DNA of 64,000 nt from Paenibacillus sp. Root52 (GCF_001426865.1 NZ_LMFO01000012.1:497086-561085); one strand, 5' to 3'. Positions 1-9,717 are shown, counted from the stretch's first letter. A program made the numbers and translations. Notes: generated from the sequence alone by a model not told the origin.

Positions 1-145
1 TCTCGTGTATGACGATCAGGAGCAACGTTTAATTAAATCATTGAAGGATGTACAACCAGGTGATTCAATCAAGATTAAATTAACAGACGGGCAGCTGGAC
101 TGTCAGGTTTGGGGGATGAAGGAGGACGATGACCATGGCGAATGA
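1..145 (+). CDS. xseA: Exodeoxyribonuclease VII large subunit, C-terminal end (partial)
   Basis: Only the last 47 codons are present, read from base 2 to the TGA at 143-145. They encode a charged tail with the segment [19 protein letters not shown] followed by a beta-strand-like QVWG. The large subunit carries the nuclease of the XseA-XseB enzyme that degrades single-stranded DNA in both directions. The assignment rests mainly on position: the reading frame overlaps the start of xseB, as in most Firmicutes, and the segment resembles the usual C-terminal small beta domain of XseA. The catalytic part lies outside the window. Confidence 0.8.
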   Translation, partial: LVYDDQEQRLIKSLKDVQPGDSIKIKLTDGQLDCQVWGMKEDDDHGE

Positions 146-383
146 ACCGGAACTGAATTTTGAAGAAGCGATGGCAGCGTTGGAAGACATCGTAAGTCAG
201 CTGGAGCACGGGGATGTTCCTCTAGAGCAAGCGATTGACTTATTTCAGCGAGGCATGAAGCTTTCGCAGCTTTGTGGCTTAAAGCTGGAGCAAGTGGAAC
301 GTAAGATCGAGATGATCGTAGAAGAAGATGGGGAACTTCGTAAGAAGCCGTTTGCTGATGAGAGTGGTGATGTTAATGAATAA
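135..383 (+). CDS. xseB: Exodeoxyribonuclease VII small subunit
   Basis: A protein of about 82 residues with the family signature [17 protein letters not shown], then [15 protein letters not shown], which form the two-helix hairpin typical of XseB. It assembles with XseA to digest single-stranded DNA. ATG at 135 is preferred because AAGGAGG at 119-125 lies nine bases upstream; the ATG at 129 leaves only three. The gene overlaps the end of xseA and its 3' end overlaps the start of ispA, so the three are probably translationally coupled in one operon. Confidence 0.92.
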   Translation: MANEPELNFEEAMAALEDIVSQLEHGDVPLEQAIDLFQRGMKLSQLCGLKLEQVERKIEMIVEEDGELRKKPFADESGDVNE

Positions 384-1281
384 TCGTCCTGCATTTGAAT
401 TGTATCTTCAGGAGATCACAGAGCAGATCACCAATGAGTTGCAGGAAATTCTTCCTGCTGAATGGGACGTGCCGCAGTCTCTGCGTGATGCGATGCAGTA
501 TTCATTAATGGCCGGAGGCAAGCGCCTTCGACCACTGCTGGTCGTTGCTGCGGCGGAAGCTTTCGGTGCGGAGCGTCAAGCTGCGCTTCCGGTAGCCTGC
601 GCCGTAGAGATGGTTCATACGTACTCCTTGATCCACGATGACCTACCTGCTATGGATAATGATGACTATCGCAGGGGAAAATTAACGAATCACAAGGTAT
701 TTGGCGAAGCTACGGCAATCCTCGCGGGTGATGCACTGTTAACACATGCTTTCTACAGCATCGTTCAAGCAGGGCGCAAGAGCGGAGTTTCAGCGGAGTC
801 ACTGCTGTCCATCGTTGAGGATCTGTCTGAGTTAGCAGGTGCTCGAGGTATGGTTGGCGGACAGGTAGCTGATATGGAAGGCGAGCAAGGAATGACGAAC
901 CTGGAACAGCTACAATACATCCATTTGCACAAAACAGGTGACTTAATTGTGTTTTCTCTTATTGCAGGTGCACGAATTGGCGGAGCAACGCAAGGGCAAC
1001 TGGAGGCACTACGAGTTTTCGGTAGAGACTTGGGGCTTGCTTTTCAGATACAGGACGACATTCTTGACCTTACTGGCGATGAACAGAAGATGGGCAAAAA
1101 AACGCAAAGTGATGTCAATCAACAAAAGGTCACTTATCCTTTCTTTATTGGCTTGGAACAGTCTCAAGAACAGGTTAGCGTGCTGACTCAATCAGCTAAG
1201 GATGCACTCGGCAGAGCGGATCTAACCGATTCCTCCAGACTAATGGAGATTGCAGATTACTTAATGCGGAGAGATCATTAA
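376..1281 (+). CDS. ispA: Farnesyl diphosphate synthase (polyprenyl synthetase)
   Basis: Makes geranyl and farnesyl diphosphate from isopentenyl and dimethylallyl diphosphate in the cytosol, supplying quinone, undecaprenyl and hopanoid synthesis. The first aspartate-rich motif DDLPAMD is at residues 88-94 and the second, DDILD, at about 227-231; GGKRLRP at 47-53 binds isopentenyl diphosphate. The length of 301 residues is normal and the end, [10 protein letters not shown], is family-typical. ATG at 376 fits best with GGTGA just upstream and with the usual N-terminus; ATG at 370 is an alternative. The start lies within xseB. dxs of the same pathway follows, but behind its own promoter-like sequence. 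Confidence 0.93.
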   Translation: MNNRPAFELYLQEITEQITNELQEILPAEWDVPQSLRDAMQYSLMAGGKRLRPLLVVAAAEAFGAERQAALPVACAVEMVHTYSLIHDDLPAMDNDDYRRGKLTNHKVFGEATAILAGDALLTHAFYSIVQAGRKSGVSAESLLSIVEDLSELAGARGMVGGQVADMEGEQGMTNLEQLQYIHLHKTGDLIVFSLIAGARIGGATQGQLEALRVFGRDLGLAFQIQDDILDLTGDEQKMGKKTQSDVNQQKVTYPFFIGLEQSQEQVSVLTQSAKDALGRADLTDSSRLMEIADYLMRRDH

Positions 1282-1564
1282 TTAATGATTCATCTCAATT
1301 GAGTACTGAAAGTTCTGTTTCAATTGATTAAGAACCGTGTAATTATATTGATGTCCTTTTTGTAGGAATGGAGTCTAGCTAACCAAGGATACATAATGAT
1401 CGAACAGGGTGTCCCTGCTGGCGATAATACGTGCTATGGGTAGTGAAGTACCGTACATTATGATTCCTTTTCATTTATGTTATAATGATTTAATGTCAAT
1501 TTATGAATTATGCATGAACATATTACACAAAATTCAAACATTCTAGGAAAGCGGGGAGATTCTC
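1282..1564. other. Intergenic region ispA-dxs with possible structured element
   Basis: No credible ORF. Bases 1387-1467 can fold: an outer stem pairs CATAATG (1392-1398) and GGA (1387-1389) with CATTATG (1456-1462) and TCC (1465-1467). It encloses a CAGGG/CCCTG hairpin (1405-1417) and a GGTA/TACC hairpin (1439-1452). The predicted dxs -10 lies downstream of this structure, so it would sit in the 3' tail of the ispA transcript, or act as DNA upstream of dxs. No known riboswitch class was recognised. Confidence 0.4.
1478..1486 (+). promoter_or_regulatory. Extended -10 promoter of dxs
   Basis: TGTTATAAT at 1478-1486 is a perfect extended -10 sequence (TGn plus TATAAT). It lies about 80 bases before the dxs start and is likely recognised by sigma-A. 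No clear -35 hexamer is seen, which is usual for extended -10 promoters. Confidence 0.55.
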
Positions 1565-3472
1565 GTGCTGCTTCCACAAATTAAACAACCCAGCGATCTG
1601 AAGCCGATGTCTCAGGATGACCTTGTTTTATTATCGGCGGAGATCCGGCAGTTTCTCATTGAGAAGTTGTCCGCTACAGGGGGGCATCTTGCACCCAACT
1701 TAGGAGTGGTTGAGCTCACGGTTGCCCTGCATTACTGTTATAACAGTCCGGTAGATAAAATGATCTTTGATGTTGGGCATCAGGCTTATGTACACAAAGT
1801 CCTTACAGGTCGTATGGATCGATTCGATACTTTACGTCAACACAATGGATTGTGCGGATTCGTTAAACGTAATGAGAGTGAACACGATGTATGGGAAGCC
1901 GGTCATAGCAGTACTTCATTGTCTGCGGCGATGGGTATGGCACTTGCTCGTGATCTTAAAGGTGAAGACAATAAAGTTATTCCTATTATCGGGGATGGAG
2001 CGCTTACAGGCGGTATGGCTTTTGAAGCACTCAATCATATTGGCCATGAGCAGAAGAAAATGATGGTCATCCTCAATGATAACGAAATGTCCATTGCTCC
2101 AAATGTAGGGGCGATGCATAAATATTTAAGTAAAATTCGTTCGGATCGTCACTATCTGAAAGCCAAAGACGATGTCGAGGGAATGCTGAAAAGAATTCCT
2201 GCCATTGGTGACAAACTGGCTAAATCAGCGAGTTGGATCAAGGACAGCGTGAAATATATGATGGTTCCAGGCGTTCTTTTTGAAGAGCTGGGATTCAAGT
2301 ATTTGGGTCCGATCGACGGACATGATATTCCTAAGCTGATCGAAGCGTTCAAACAGGCGGATAACGTTGAAGGACCTGTGTTAGTTCATGTCCTTACAAC
2401 CAAAGGTAAAGGTTATCAGCCTGCAGAAGCCGATTCGCATAAATGGCATGGAATCTCACCGTACAAGATCGAATCTGGTCAAGTTCTAAAAGCTGTTGGA
2501 AAACCAATGTATACTGAAATATTTGGCCAAACGTTAGTTGAACTGGCTAAGGAAGATAAGCGTATTGTAGCGGTGACACCAGCGATGCCAACAGGCTCGG
2601 GTCTTATTCCATTTAGTAAGGAATTCCCGGATCGGATGATTGACGTTGGTATTGCAGAGCAACATGCGGCCACGATGTCTGCAGCACTGGCAATGGAAGG
2701 TTTGAAACCGATCTTTGCGGTGTACTCGACCTTCATGCAGCGTGCGTATGATCAGATTGTACATGATATTTGCCGTCATAACGCTAACGTCATCTTTGCA
2801 ATCGACCGTGCTGGATTCGTAGGGCCGGATGGTGAAACGCATCAAGGTGTGTATGATGTGGCGTTCATGCGTCATATTCCTAACATTGTACTGATGATGC
2901 CTAAAGATGAAAATGAACTGCGTCATATGATGAAGACTGCAATTGAGTATAATGATGGACCAATCGCATATCGCTACCCAAGGAATAATGTCGTTGGGGT
3001 ACCGCTTGACGAGCAACTCGTGCCGATTCCGATCGGTACATGGGAGCAGATCAGACCAGCGGAAGGGTACGCTATTATTGCATCAGGCTCTATGTTGCAG
3101 ATTGCGGAAGAAGCTGCTGAGTTAGTGAAAAGAGAGGGCATTACGGCTGGTGTAATTAATGCTCGATTCCTCAAACCACTGGATGAGCAAATGTTACGTG
3201 AGTTGGCTTTACGAGGCACTAAGATTATTGTGCTTGAAGAAGCGTCACAAGCGGGAAGCATGGGTAGTGCTGTGCTGGAGTTCTACGCAGAACAAGGATT
3301 ACACGATGTCCAGGTGCATTTAATGGGTATTCCTGATCGGTTTATCGAGCATGGAAGTATTAATGAGCAGCGGGCAGAAGTTGGACTTACCGTAGAAAAT
3401 GTAAGCTCCGAATTGCGTTCGTTGGCAGCACAATCATCATATAGCATGACACGAACCAAATTCCCTTCTTAA
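1565..3472 (+). CDS. dxs: 1-deoxy-D-xylulose-5-phosphate synthase
   Basis: Condenses pyruvate and glyceraldehyde 3-phosphate to DXP, the first step of the MEP isoprenoid pathway, with thiamine diphosphate and magnesium. At 635 residues it is full length. The cofactor motif GDGALTGG at 143-150, followed by [12 protein letters not shown], is intact, as are the active-site histidine segment DVGHQAY (about 69-75) and the transketolase-like pyrimidine domain with GIAEQHA. The start is GTG at 1565, with GGGGAG six bases upstream. It stands next to ispA and so groups early and late steps of one pathway. Confidence 0.96.
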   Translation: MLLPQIKQPSDLKPMSQDDLVLLSAEIRQFLIEKLSATGGHLAPNLGVVELTVALHYCYNSPVDKMIFDVGHQAYVHKVLTGRMDRFDTLRQHNGLCGFVKRNESEHDVWEAGHSSTSLSAAMGMALARDLKGEDNKVIPIIGDGALTGGMAFEALNHIGHEQKKMMVILNDNEMSIAPNVGAMHKYLSKIRSDRHYLKAKDDVEGMLKRIPAIGDKLAKSASWIKDSVKYMMVPGVLFEELGFKYLGPIDGHDIPKLIEAFKQADNVEGPVLVHVLTTKGKGYQPAEADSHKWHGISPYKIESGQVLKAVGKPMYTEIFGQTLVELAKEDKRIVAVTPAMPTGSGLIPFSKEFPDRMIDVGIAEQHAATMSAALAMEGLKPIFAVYSTFMQRAYDQIVHDICRHNANVIFAIDRAGFVGPDGETHQGVYDVAFMRHIPNIVLMMPKDENELRHMMKTAIEYNDGPIAYRYPRNNVVGVPLDEQLVPIPIGTWEQIRPAEGYAIIASGSMLQIAEEAAELVKREGITAGVINARFLKPLDEQMLRELALRGTKIIVLEEASQAGSMGSAVLEFYAEQGLHDVQVHLMGIPDRFIEHGSINEQRAEVGLTVENVSSELRSLAAQSSYSMTRTKFPS

Positions 3473-3586
3473 ATAAATAGAGCTACAAAAGTTTGATCAT
3501 AAGATCGATTCACAACTAACTTTTGATGTGATCCCTGTGACGCATCACCTGAATGATTAGCATTAACTTGATGATAGGAGAAAGAC

Positions 3587-4432
3587 ATGTCACTCCCCAA
3601 AGAACGAATTGATGTTCTGCTGGTCGAGCAAGGTTATTACGAGAGCCGTGAGAAAGCAAAAGCGGCGATTATGGCTGGACTAGTGTATGCCAATAATGAA
3701 CGAATTGAAAAGCCTGGGATGAAGATTCCACGGGAAGCAGAATTGAAAGTTAAAGGTTCTGTTCATCCCTATGTTGGTCGAGGCGGGTTAAAGCTGGAAA
3801 AGGCGATCCGTCATTTCAATCTCGATATGAATGAACGGGTTATGCTGGATATTGGTTCGTCTACCGGCGGTTTTACGGACTGTGCCTTGCAGCATGGCGC
3901 TTCTCATGTCTACGCCATTGATGTCGGATACAATCAGCTGGATTGGTCTTTGCGTAACGATGAGCGTGTCACGGTCATGGAAAGAACCAATTTTCGTTAC
4001 GTTACCCCAGAAGATCTGATAGGACCTGTACCGAACTTTGCGAGTATTGATGTCTCGTTCATCTCGCTGCGCATTATTTTACCGCCACTAATCGCTCTGC
4101 TTCATCAACCTGCGGATATCGTAGCTCTGATTAAACCACAGTTCGAAGCTGGACGTGAGAAAGTGGGCAAGTCAGGCGTTGTTCGGGATACTGGGGTGCA
4201 TAAGGAAGTGTTGGAAACGATGCTTCGTTATGCAAATGAACTCGGATTGAAGCTAAAAGACTTAACCTTCTCACCAATTACTGGTGGGGAAGGCAACATT
4301 GAATTCCTTGCACATTGGCGACTGGAAGAACCAGGCGCAACACAACCAGAGAACAATGTAGCTGACCTAGATGCACTGGCACAACAGGTTGCAACTCAAG
4401 CTGCGCATACATTTAAGGGAAACTCATCATAA
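3587..4432 (+). CDS. TlyA/YqxC family RNA methyltransferase (S4 domain)
   Basis: Residues 1-65 form an S4 RNA-binding domain (RIDVLLVEQGYYESREKAKA). The rest is an FtsJ/RrmJ-like Rossmann methyltransferase with the SAM motif DIGSSTGGFTDC and a KPQFEAGR segment near the active site. Family members 2'-O-methylate rRNA, and some are called hemolysin A; whether this one acts on 16S, 23S or both is not readable. At 281 residues it has normal length. It follows dxs and precedes argR-recN, as YqxC does in Bacillus. ATG at 3587 follows AGGAGAAAG. Confidence 0.9.
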   Translation: MSLPKERIDVLLVEQGYYESREKAKAAIMAGLVYANNERIEKPGMKIPREAELKVKGSVHPYVGRGGLKLEKAIRHFNLDMNERVMLDIGSSTGGFTDCALQHGASHVYAIDVGYNQLDWSLRNDERVTVMERTNFRYVTPEDLIGPVPNFASIDVSFISLRIILPPLIALLHQPADIVALIKPQFEAGREKVGKSGVVRDTGVHKEVLETMLRYANELGLKLKDLTFSPITGGEGNIEFLAHWRLEEPGATQPENNVADLDALAQQVATQAAHTFKGNSS

Positions 4433-4516
4433 GATGGGTTTCTTTTCGCTGGAAAGGTGATTCTAATAACAGGAGAATGGCTGATCAACCGCGAATAAGT
4501 CTTCGAGGTGAAGACA

Positions 4517-5002
4517 ATGGATGGGCAATATGACACAATCGTGATTGGTGTGTTTGCTATCTGTTTGATCGTGTGGTTATTCTACGGGTTACGCAACTGG
4601 ATTAATCGGCCGCAGCCTGTAAGCTTGACTGGCATTCAATTGAATGTAGTTATTCAGGATTCGCCTGTGATTGACCTACTTGAAGGACAGGGGTACGAAG
4701 TCATTGGTGGTAAGATGAAGGTGCCGCTTGCTTTTGAAGTGAATGAATCGGTGTTTCACAGTAGATTATTCATTGATTATGTCGCGCAGCAGGATGGATA
4801 TCGATATCTTGTGAAGACATCTAGACGCAGGCAACCTGTGGAATTTACGGGATCAGGCCTTCGCGATCGTTTTCTTCATTATTTATTGTTATATCCCGGC
4901 TGTGAAGGCTTGTTATATGTGGATCTTGAGGACTCAAGTGTGAAGCTAATCCGATTGATGGATTATGAGGAAGATGCATACGATGGTGAAGATTTGGACT
5001 AA
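4517..5002 (+). CDS. Hypothetical protein with one N-terminal membrane helix
   Basis: About 161 residues. One hydrophobic segment (TIVIGVFAICLIVWLFYGL) near the N-terminus is followed by a soluble domain of mixed strands and helices ending in an acidic tail (EEDAYDGEDLD). It is probably inner-membrane anchored with the domain in the cytoplasm. No known family was recognised. The ATG at 4517 is preferred because GAGGTGA at 4505-4511 is a good ribosome binding site for it; the GTG at 4508 lies inside that site. It is placed between tlyA and argR, where B. subtilis has no such gene, and is probably cotranscribed with them. Confidence 0.75.
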   Translation: MDGQYDTIVIGVFAICLIVWLFYGLRNWINRPQPVSLTGIQLNVVIQDSPVIDLLEGQGYEVIGGKMKVPLAFEVNESVFHSRLFIDYVAQQDGYRYLVKTSRRRQPVEFTGSGLRDRFLHYLLLYPGCEGLLYVDLEDSSVKLIRLMDYEEDAYDGEDLD

Positions 5003-5034
5003 GATTAAGGCAATTACTATAACTGGAGGCTTTT

Positions 5035-5484
5035 ATGAAAGGACAACGACACATTAAGATACGTGAAATTATAAGTCAGAATGAAATTGAGACCCAAGAT
5101 GATCTCGTTGAAGCATTGCGACTATCTGGTTTTCAAGTTACTCAAGCCACGGTATCCCGTGACATTAAAGAATTGTTATTGATTAAAATTCCTATGGATG
5201 ATGGGCGATATAAGTATTCTCTTCCAACCGATCAAAGATACAATCCAATCCAAAAGCTGAAACGCGCATTAGTTGATAATTTTCTACACATTGACCATGC
5301 GAATAATCTGGTTGTTATGAAATGTTTGCCAGGGACAGCAAACTCCATTGCGGCATTACTGGATAATATCGAATGGACAGAAGTGATGGGAACGATCTGT
5401 GGAGACGATACGATACTGATTATCTGCCGTACTGAAGATAGCAGCGTTACTGTGATTGACCGCATAATGGGTTATATTTCCTAG
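5035..5484 (+). CDS. argR: Arginine repressor ArgR/AhrC
   Basis: A winged-helix DNA-binding domain at residues 1-70 ([22 protein letters not shown], then [13 protein letters not shown]) is joined to a C-terminal oligomerisation and arginine-binding domain carrying [11 protein letters not shown] and [10 protein letters not shown]. At 149 residues it is full length. The protein forms arginine-bound hexamers that repress biosynthesis and activate catabolism of arginine. TGGAGG lies just before ATG 5035. The argR-recN arrangement is conserved in Bacilli. Confidence 0.95.
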   Translation: MKGQRHIKIREIISQNEIETQDDLVEALRLSGFQVTQATVSRDIKELLLIKIPMDDGRYKYSLPTDQRYNPIQKLKRALVDNFLHIDHANNLVVMKCLPGTANSIAALLDNIEWTEVMGTICGDDTILIICRTEDSSVTVIDRIMGYIS

Positions 5485-5537
5485 AAGATCATATAAATCG
5501 AAGTGCTAAGTTTTGTCATCCGGAGGTGTTTTTGCAG

Positions 5538-7274
5538 ATGTTAGTTACTTTATCGATTCGCAATTTGGCAGTTGTTGAAGAGGTGGACGTTGTATTCCAT
5601 GCTGGCTTTCATGTGCTTTCAGGGGAAACTGGTGCGGGTAAATCAATTATCATTGATGCCCTTGGTTTGATTGCTGGTGGTCGGAGTTCAGCTGATTTAA
5701 TCCGTTATGGTTGTGAGAAGGCAGAGATGGAGGCTCTCTTCGAAATGGAGCAAGGGCATCCGGTATGGGAAACGCTTGAGAAACTGGGCATTCACTGTGA
5801 ACCAGAAGAGCACTTGGTCATTCGTCGGGAATTGAATATGCAAGGTAAGAGTACTTCCCGTATTAACGGCCAATTGGTGAATTTAACGATGCTCCGTGAG
5901 GTTGGCGAGAAGTTAATCAATATCCATGGACAGCATGAGCATCAGAGCTTGCTTCGACCAGAGAGCCATCTGGGGCTTCTGGATACGTACGGAGCTACAA
6001 TCATTGGACCCATTAAATCAGAATATCAGGCTCGTTACAGCCAGTTTATCGCTGCGGAGAAGGAGCTACGTGCTCTTCAAGAGTCAAGTCAGCGTGCATA
6101 TCAGTTGCTGGACATGTATCGTTTTCAACTTGAAGAGATTGCAGCAGCCAGCCTTACAAGCGGGGAAGATGAATTACTCGGTGAAGAACGGGTCAAACTA
6201 TCCCATAGTGAGAAAATGATGGACAGTGTTGCGGGTGCATATGATTTGCTTAGTGGGCAACGTGGCCTAGAAGCGATAAGTATCGCTCTCTCACGAATTG
6301 AGGATATCTCTGGCTATGATAGCAAAGGACTACAGCCAATTGTGGAGCAGTTGCAATCAGCCTTTTATCAATTGGAGGATGTAACGTTCCAACTAAGGGA
6401 TTACCGCGAAAAAATTGAATTTAATCCAGACAGGCTGGAAGAAGTCGAACAGCGACTAAACTTAATTTCTGGACTTCGCCGCAAATATGGAGACAGTGTT
6501 GAACTCATTTTGAATTATTACGAACAGATTAGCCACGAGACAGATCAACTTGAAAATAAAGATGAGCGCTTAGAGAAGCTCCGTAATCAGCGCGATGAGC
6601 TGCTTGTTCTGGTTATGGAATCGGCTGAGGAATTAAGTCGTGTGCGGAAACAATGTGCGGAAGACCTTGCTGCACAGGTGGAGAGTGAATTGAAGGATCT
6701 GCAGATGGAGCGGACAACGCTACGTGTGCAAATTACTGCCTTTGAAGATCCGAAAGGTATCGAATGGAATGGGCGACGTATTCGTTTGACTCGTCAGGGT
6801 GCGGACAATGCTGAATTCTTAATTTCTCCAAATCCAGGTGAACCACTTCGTCCATTGGGCAAAATCGCTTCAGGTGGTGAGTTGTCTAGAATGATGCTGG
6901 CGATGAAGAGTATTTTTGCACGTCATGATCGTATTCCTGTACTGATCTTTGACGAAGTGGATACAGGTGTGAGCGGTAGAGCGGCTCAATCCATCGCAGA
7001 GAAGTTATTCCGACTGTCGTCGACCTGTCAAGTGTTCTCCATAACGCACTTGCCACAAGTGGCTTGTATGGCTGATCATCAATATTTGATTGAGAAGCAC
7101 GTCGTGGATGGACGTACGATGACTCAAGTAGAATCGCTGTCAAACGAGGGTAGAGTGAAGGAATTGGCACGTATGCTCGGTGGCGTGGAAATTACAGAAA
7201 AAACACTGCATCACGCACAGGAAATGCTGAATTTGGCGGAAGCCAAAAAAGGGGGAAACGAGCGACTGGCGTAA
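5538..7274 (+). CDS. recN: DNA repair protein RecN
   Basis: An SMC-like ATPase recruited early to double-strand breaks. Walker A is GETGAGKSI near residue 31; long coiled-coil arms occupy roughly 160-350; the ABC signature LASGGELSRMMLA and Walker B VLIFDEVDTG are near the C-terminus, followed by ITHLPQVA. ATG at 5538 gives the family-typical MLVTLSIRNLAVVEEV start; TTG at 5532 is better spaced from CGGAGG (5521-5526) and is a real alternative. Length, about 578 residues, is normal. It follows argR by about 50 bases. Confidence 0.95.
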   Translation: MLVTLSIRNLAVVEEVDVVFHAGFHVLSGETGAGKSIIIDALGLIAGGRSSADLIRYGCEKAEMEALFEMEQGHPVWETLEKLGIHCEPEEHLVIRRELNMQGKSTSRINGQLVNLTMLREVGEKLINIHGQHEHQSLLRPESHLGLLDTYGATIIGPIKSEYQARYSQFIAAEKELRALQESSQRAYQLLDMYRFQLEEIAAASLTSGEDELLGEERVKLSHSEKMMDSVAGAYDLLSGQRGLEAISIALSRIEDISGYDSKGLQPIVEQLQSAFYQLEDVTFQLRDYREKIEFNPDRLEEVEQRLNLISGLRRKYGDSVELILNYYEQISHETDQLENKDERLEKLRNQRDELLVLVMESAEELSRVRKQCAEDLAAQVESELKDLQMERTTLRVQITAFEDPKGIEWNGRRIRLTRQGADNAEFLISPNPGEPLRPLGKIASGGELSRMMLAMKSIFARHDRIPVLIFDEVDTGVSGRAAQSIAEKLFRLSSTCQVFSITHLPQVACMADHQYLIEKHVVDGRTMTQVESLSNEGRVKELARMLGGVEITEKTLHHAQEMLNLAEAKKGGNERLA

Positions 7275-7376
7275 TGATTGACAGTAATAAAAGCCTGGGG
7301 GCGAGGTTATCTTATAGGTACGCAATTGGCGACCACCTTTCGTCAAGCGAAAGAAGCAAAGGGAGTGTGACTGCCA

Positions 7377-8708
7377 TTGAATTCCCCCCTCAGGAAGAAA
7401 TTGCTAGGTCTTTTATTTGCCTTCTTTCTCTGTTTAATTAGCCAGGCGATTCAGCCTGTGCAAAGTTATGCCTCTTTGCCTGATGAAGTTCAGGTATTTG
7501 CGGGTAGGCAAGCAGAGGTTCGTCTTGCTGTGCCTGCTACTTCAAGTGCAGTTGTGGACCGACCGGATATCGTTGGTCTAGATGGACAAGAACAAGCCGT
7601 AAACGTAACCAAGCTGGAGCCTCTTCACCTTCACCCACAACAAACAGGTCATGCTAAATTAACCTTGAAATTGTGGGGCAAAATACCGGTAAAGACGGTT
7701 AACGTAAATGTTATTCCAGATTTGCGTGTTGTACCCGGGGGTCAAACCATTGGCGTCAAAGTCAAGTCAGCTGGTATTCTTGTAGTCGGTCATCACTTAA
7801 TTGGTGCTGGGCAAGATCGACGTGTTTCGCCAGGAGAAGATGCAGGAATTAAGCTCGGTGATCTGATTACTCATATGGATGGTAAACGTCTGGAGGGTGT
7901 AAGTGGTGTAGCCGAGGCAGTTGAACGAGCAGGCAAGAGTAAAAAAGGAATTGATGTCGTTCTTAAACGCGGCAACGAAACGGTCAAAACCCGTTTAACA
8001 CCTGCCTATGATGCAGAAGATCAAGCGTGGAGACTTGGGTTATACATTCGGGATTCTGCTGCTGGAGTTGGCACGCTGACGTTCTATGCTCCTGACCAAG
8101 GCGTATACGGGGCACTGGGGCATGTGATCACCGATATGAACACTCAAACTTCCATCGTTGTAGGCAGTGGGCAGATCGTGCAGTCTAATGTAACGTCTAT
8201 TTCTAAAAGCGAATCAGGCGATCCAGGGGAAAAGCGAGCACATTTCCTGAAGGAAAGTAAAATTTTGGGCAATATTGAGCGTAATACGGCATTTGGCATT
8301 TTCGGTAAGATGTCTAACAATCCTGATCACAGCTTGTATTCGAAGGGAATTCCAGTAGCCTTTTCTCGTGAAGTGAAGGAAGGTCCCGCTGAAATTCTAA
8401 CTGTAGTTGAAGGTCAACAGGTTGAACGATACTCCATTGACATTGTGCATGTAGCAGATCAGTCTGAACCAGCAACTAAAGGGCTTGTCTTGCGGATCAC
8501 CGATCCAAAGTTAATTGAAAAGACTGGTGGTATTGTTCAAGGGATGAGTGGAAGTCCAATTGTTCAAAATGGCAAGCTGATTGGTGCAGTAACGCACGTA
8601 TTCGTTAATGATCCTAAATCAGGTTATGGTTGCTTTATTGAGTGGATGTTACAAGATGCAGGAGTCATGCTTAAAAAGGAAACGTCTAAAAATCTTAAGG
8701 CAGGTTAA
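7377..8708 (+). CDS. spoIVB: SpoIVB intramembrane-signalling serine peptidase
   Basis: Made in the forespore and exported to the intermembrane space, where in B. subtilis it cleaves SpoIVFA and so triggers SpoIVFB processing of pro-sigma-K. There is an N-terminal membrane anchor at residues 9-25 and a PDZ domain at about 125-210 (GIKLGDLITHMDGK). The S55 peptidase domain has His249 in GALGHVITD and the serine motif GMSGSPI at 389-395. The start is TTG at 7377, with GGGAGTG upstream. Its position between recN and spo0A is conserved. It ends in a rho-independent terminator whose loop contains the stop codon. Confidence 0.95.
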   Translation: MNSPLRKKLLGLLFAFFLCLISQAIQPVQSYASLPDEVQVFAGRQAEVRLAVPATSSAVVDRPDIVGLDGQEQAVNVTKLEPLHLHPQQTGHAKLTLKLWGKIPVKTVNVNVIPDLRVVPGGQTIGVKVKSAGILVVGHHLIGAGQDRRVSPGEDAGIKLGDLITHMDGKRLEGVSGVAEAVERAGKSKKGIDVVLKRGNETVKTRLTPAYDAEDQAWRLGLYIRDSAAGVGTLTFYAPDQGVYGALGHVITDMNTQTSIVVGSGQIVQSNVTSISKSESGDPGEKRAHFLKESKILGNIERNTAFGIFGKMSNNPDHSLYSKGIPVAFSREVKEGPAEILTVVEGQQVERYSIDIVHVADQSEPATKGLVLRITDPKLIEKTGGIVQGMSGSPIVQNGKLIGAVTHVFVNDPKSGYGCFIEWMLQDAGVMLKKETSKNLKAG

Positions 8709-8726
8709 TCCGCCTTAAGATTTTTT
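8688..8726 (+). terminator. Rho-independent terminator of spoIVB
   Basis: AAAAATCTTAAGGC (8688-8701) pairs with GCCTTAAGATTTTT (8712-8725) around a 10-base loop holding the spoIVB stop codon; a T run follows. The T run overlaps the first 0A box. Confidence 0.85.
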
Positions 8727-8732
8727 GTCGAA
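8726..8732 (+). promoter_or_regulatory. 0A box upstream of spo0A (distal)
   Basis: TGTCGAA inside TTTTGTCGAAT matches the Spo0A-binding consensus TTTTGTCGAA. It is the most distal of three such sites before spo0A and overlaps the spoIVB terminator tail. Confidence 0.6.
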
Positions 8733-8810
8733 TGAATACATAAATACTCGGATAATGAAATAAATTATTTATTATATAGCAACGAGAAAAAAAAATAAAG
8801 AAAAATAATT

Positions 8811-8817
8811 TTCGACA
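8811..8817 (-). promoter_or_regulatory. 0A box upstream of spo0A (middle, inverted)
   Basis: TTCGACA in the context ATTTTCGACAG is the reverse complement of CTGTCGAAAAT, a strong Spo0A site. It faces the proximal box, with 19 bases between the two heptamers. Confidence 0.65.
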
Positions 8818-8836
8818 GAAGGAATTTCCTCTCTCA

Positions 8837-8843
8837 TGTCGAA
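8837..8843 (+). promoter_or_regulatory. 0A box upstream of spo0A (proximal)
   Basis: TGTCGAA in ATGTCGAAAAT lies about 60 bases upstream of the spo0A start. Together with the other two boxes it indicates autoregulation by phosphorylated Spo0A, as is known in B. subtilis. Confidence 0.65.
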
Positions 8844-8901
8844 AATTTAACCTGTAAGGAAATGTACGAAATGATGTTTAAATTAAAGGAGGATACCGTT
8901 T

Positions 8902-9717
8902 TGCAAAAAAATTGAGGTATTGCTGGCCGATGATAATCGTGAATTTACGAATTTGCTTGCCGAATATATATCCGAACAGGAAGATATGGAAGTAACCGGA
9001 ATTGCTTACAACGGAGAAGAAGTTCTGCAGTTGCTGGAACAGACTCGTAATGTACCGGATGTCTTGATTCTGGACATTATCATGCCTCACCTGGATGGTC
9101 TGGGTGTGCTTGAGCGTCTGCGTAATTTGAATCTGTCTCCACAGCCTAAGGTCATCATGTTAACTGCATTCGGGCAAGAGAATATCACACAGCGTGCCGT
9201 GCAACTCGGAGCTTCGTATTACATCTTGAAACCATTTGACATGGAAGTTCTCGCGAATCGTGTGCGTCAGCTTGTAGGCTCGCAAACAACGATGTCCTCG
9301 AATAACAACAGCAGCTCATCCATGTTTATGAATAAGTCTAATGTGGTACCTATGGGTAAACACAAAAATTTGGATGCAAGCATTACATCGATCATACATG
9401 AAATCGGCGTTCCTGCGCATATTAAAGGATATCAGTATTTGCGTGAGGCCATCACGATGGTGTATAACAATATCGAAATTTTGGGTGCTATCACCAAAAC
9501 GTTGTACCCAGCCATTGCCGAAAAATTCAAAACCACGCCATCTCGCGTCGAACGTGCCATCCGTCACGCCATTGAAGTGGCATGGACGCGCGGTAACATC
9601 GACAGCATCAGCCACCTGTTTGGCTACACCATCAACATCAGCAAGTCGAAACCAACGAACTCGGAATTCATCGCGATGGTCGCTGACAAGCTCAGAATTG
9701 AGCATAAGGTGTCTTGA
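8902..9717 (+). CDS. spo0A: Spo0A sporulation master regulator, apparent +1 frameshift at codons 2-4
   Basis: A response regulator that is phosphorylated by the phosphorelay and activates or represses sporulation genes. The receiver domain (ADDN, phosphoacceptor in [20 protein letters not shown]) and the C-terminal Spo0A helix-turn-helix domain ([17 protein letters not shown]) are intact. The natural start should be TTG 8902, nine bases after AAAGGAGG (8885-8892), encoding [12 protein letters not shown]. The A tract at 8905-8911 has seven As where that frame needs six, so TTG 8902 runs into TGA at 8914-8916 after four codons. The open frame only offers TTG at 8920, which removes the first six residues and has no Shine-Dalgarno. 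It could be an assembly error, a true sporulation-off mutation, or slippage on A7. Confidence 0.9.
   Translation, partial: CKKIEVLLADDNREFTNLLAEYISEQEDMEVTGIAYNGEEVLQLLEQTRNVPDVLILDIIMPHLDGLGVLERLRNLNLSPQPKVIMLTAFGQENITQRAVQLGASYYILKPFDMEVLANRVRQLVGSQTTMSSNNNSSSSMFMNKSNVVPMGKHKNLDASITSIIHEIGVPAHIKGYQYLREAITMVYNNIEILGAITKTLYPAIAEKFKTTPSRVERAIRHAIEVAWTRGNIDSISHLFGYTINISKSKPTNSEFIAMVADKLRIEHKVS

Noticed and set aside
2534..3016. 160-codon antisense ORF inside dxs
   Set aside because: Mirror of a highly conserved gene; no family resemblance, and amino acid composition is typical of a shadow frame.
3485..3525. CAAAAGTT / AACTTTTG inverted repeat after dxs as a terminator
   Set aside because: Eight AU-rich pairs with a 25-base loop and no T run; unlikely to terminate.
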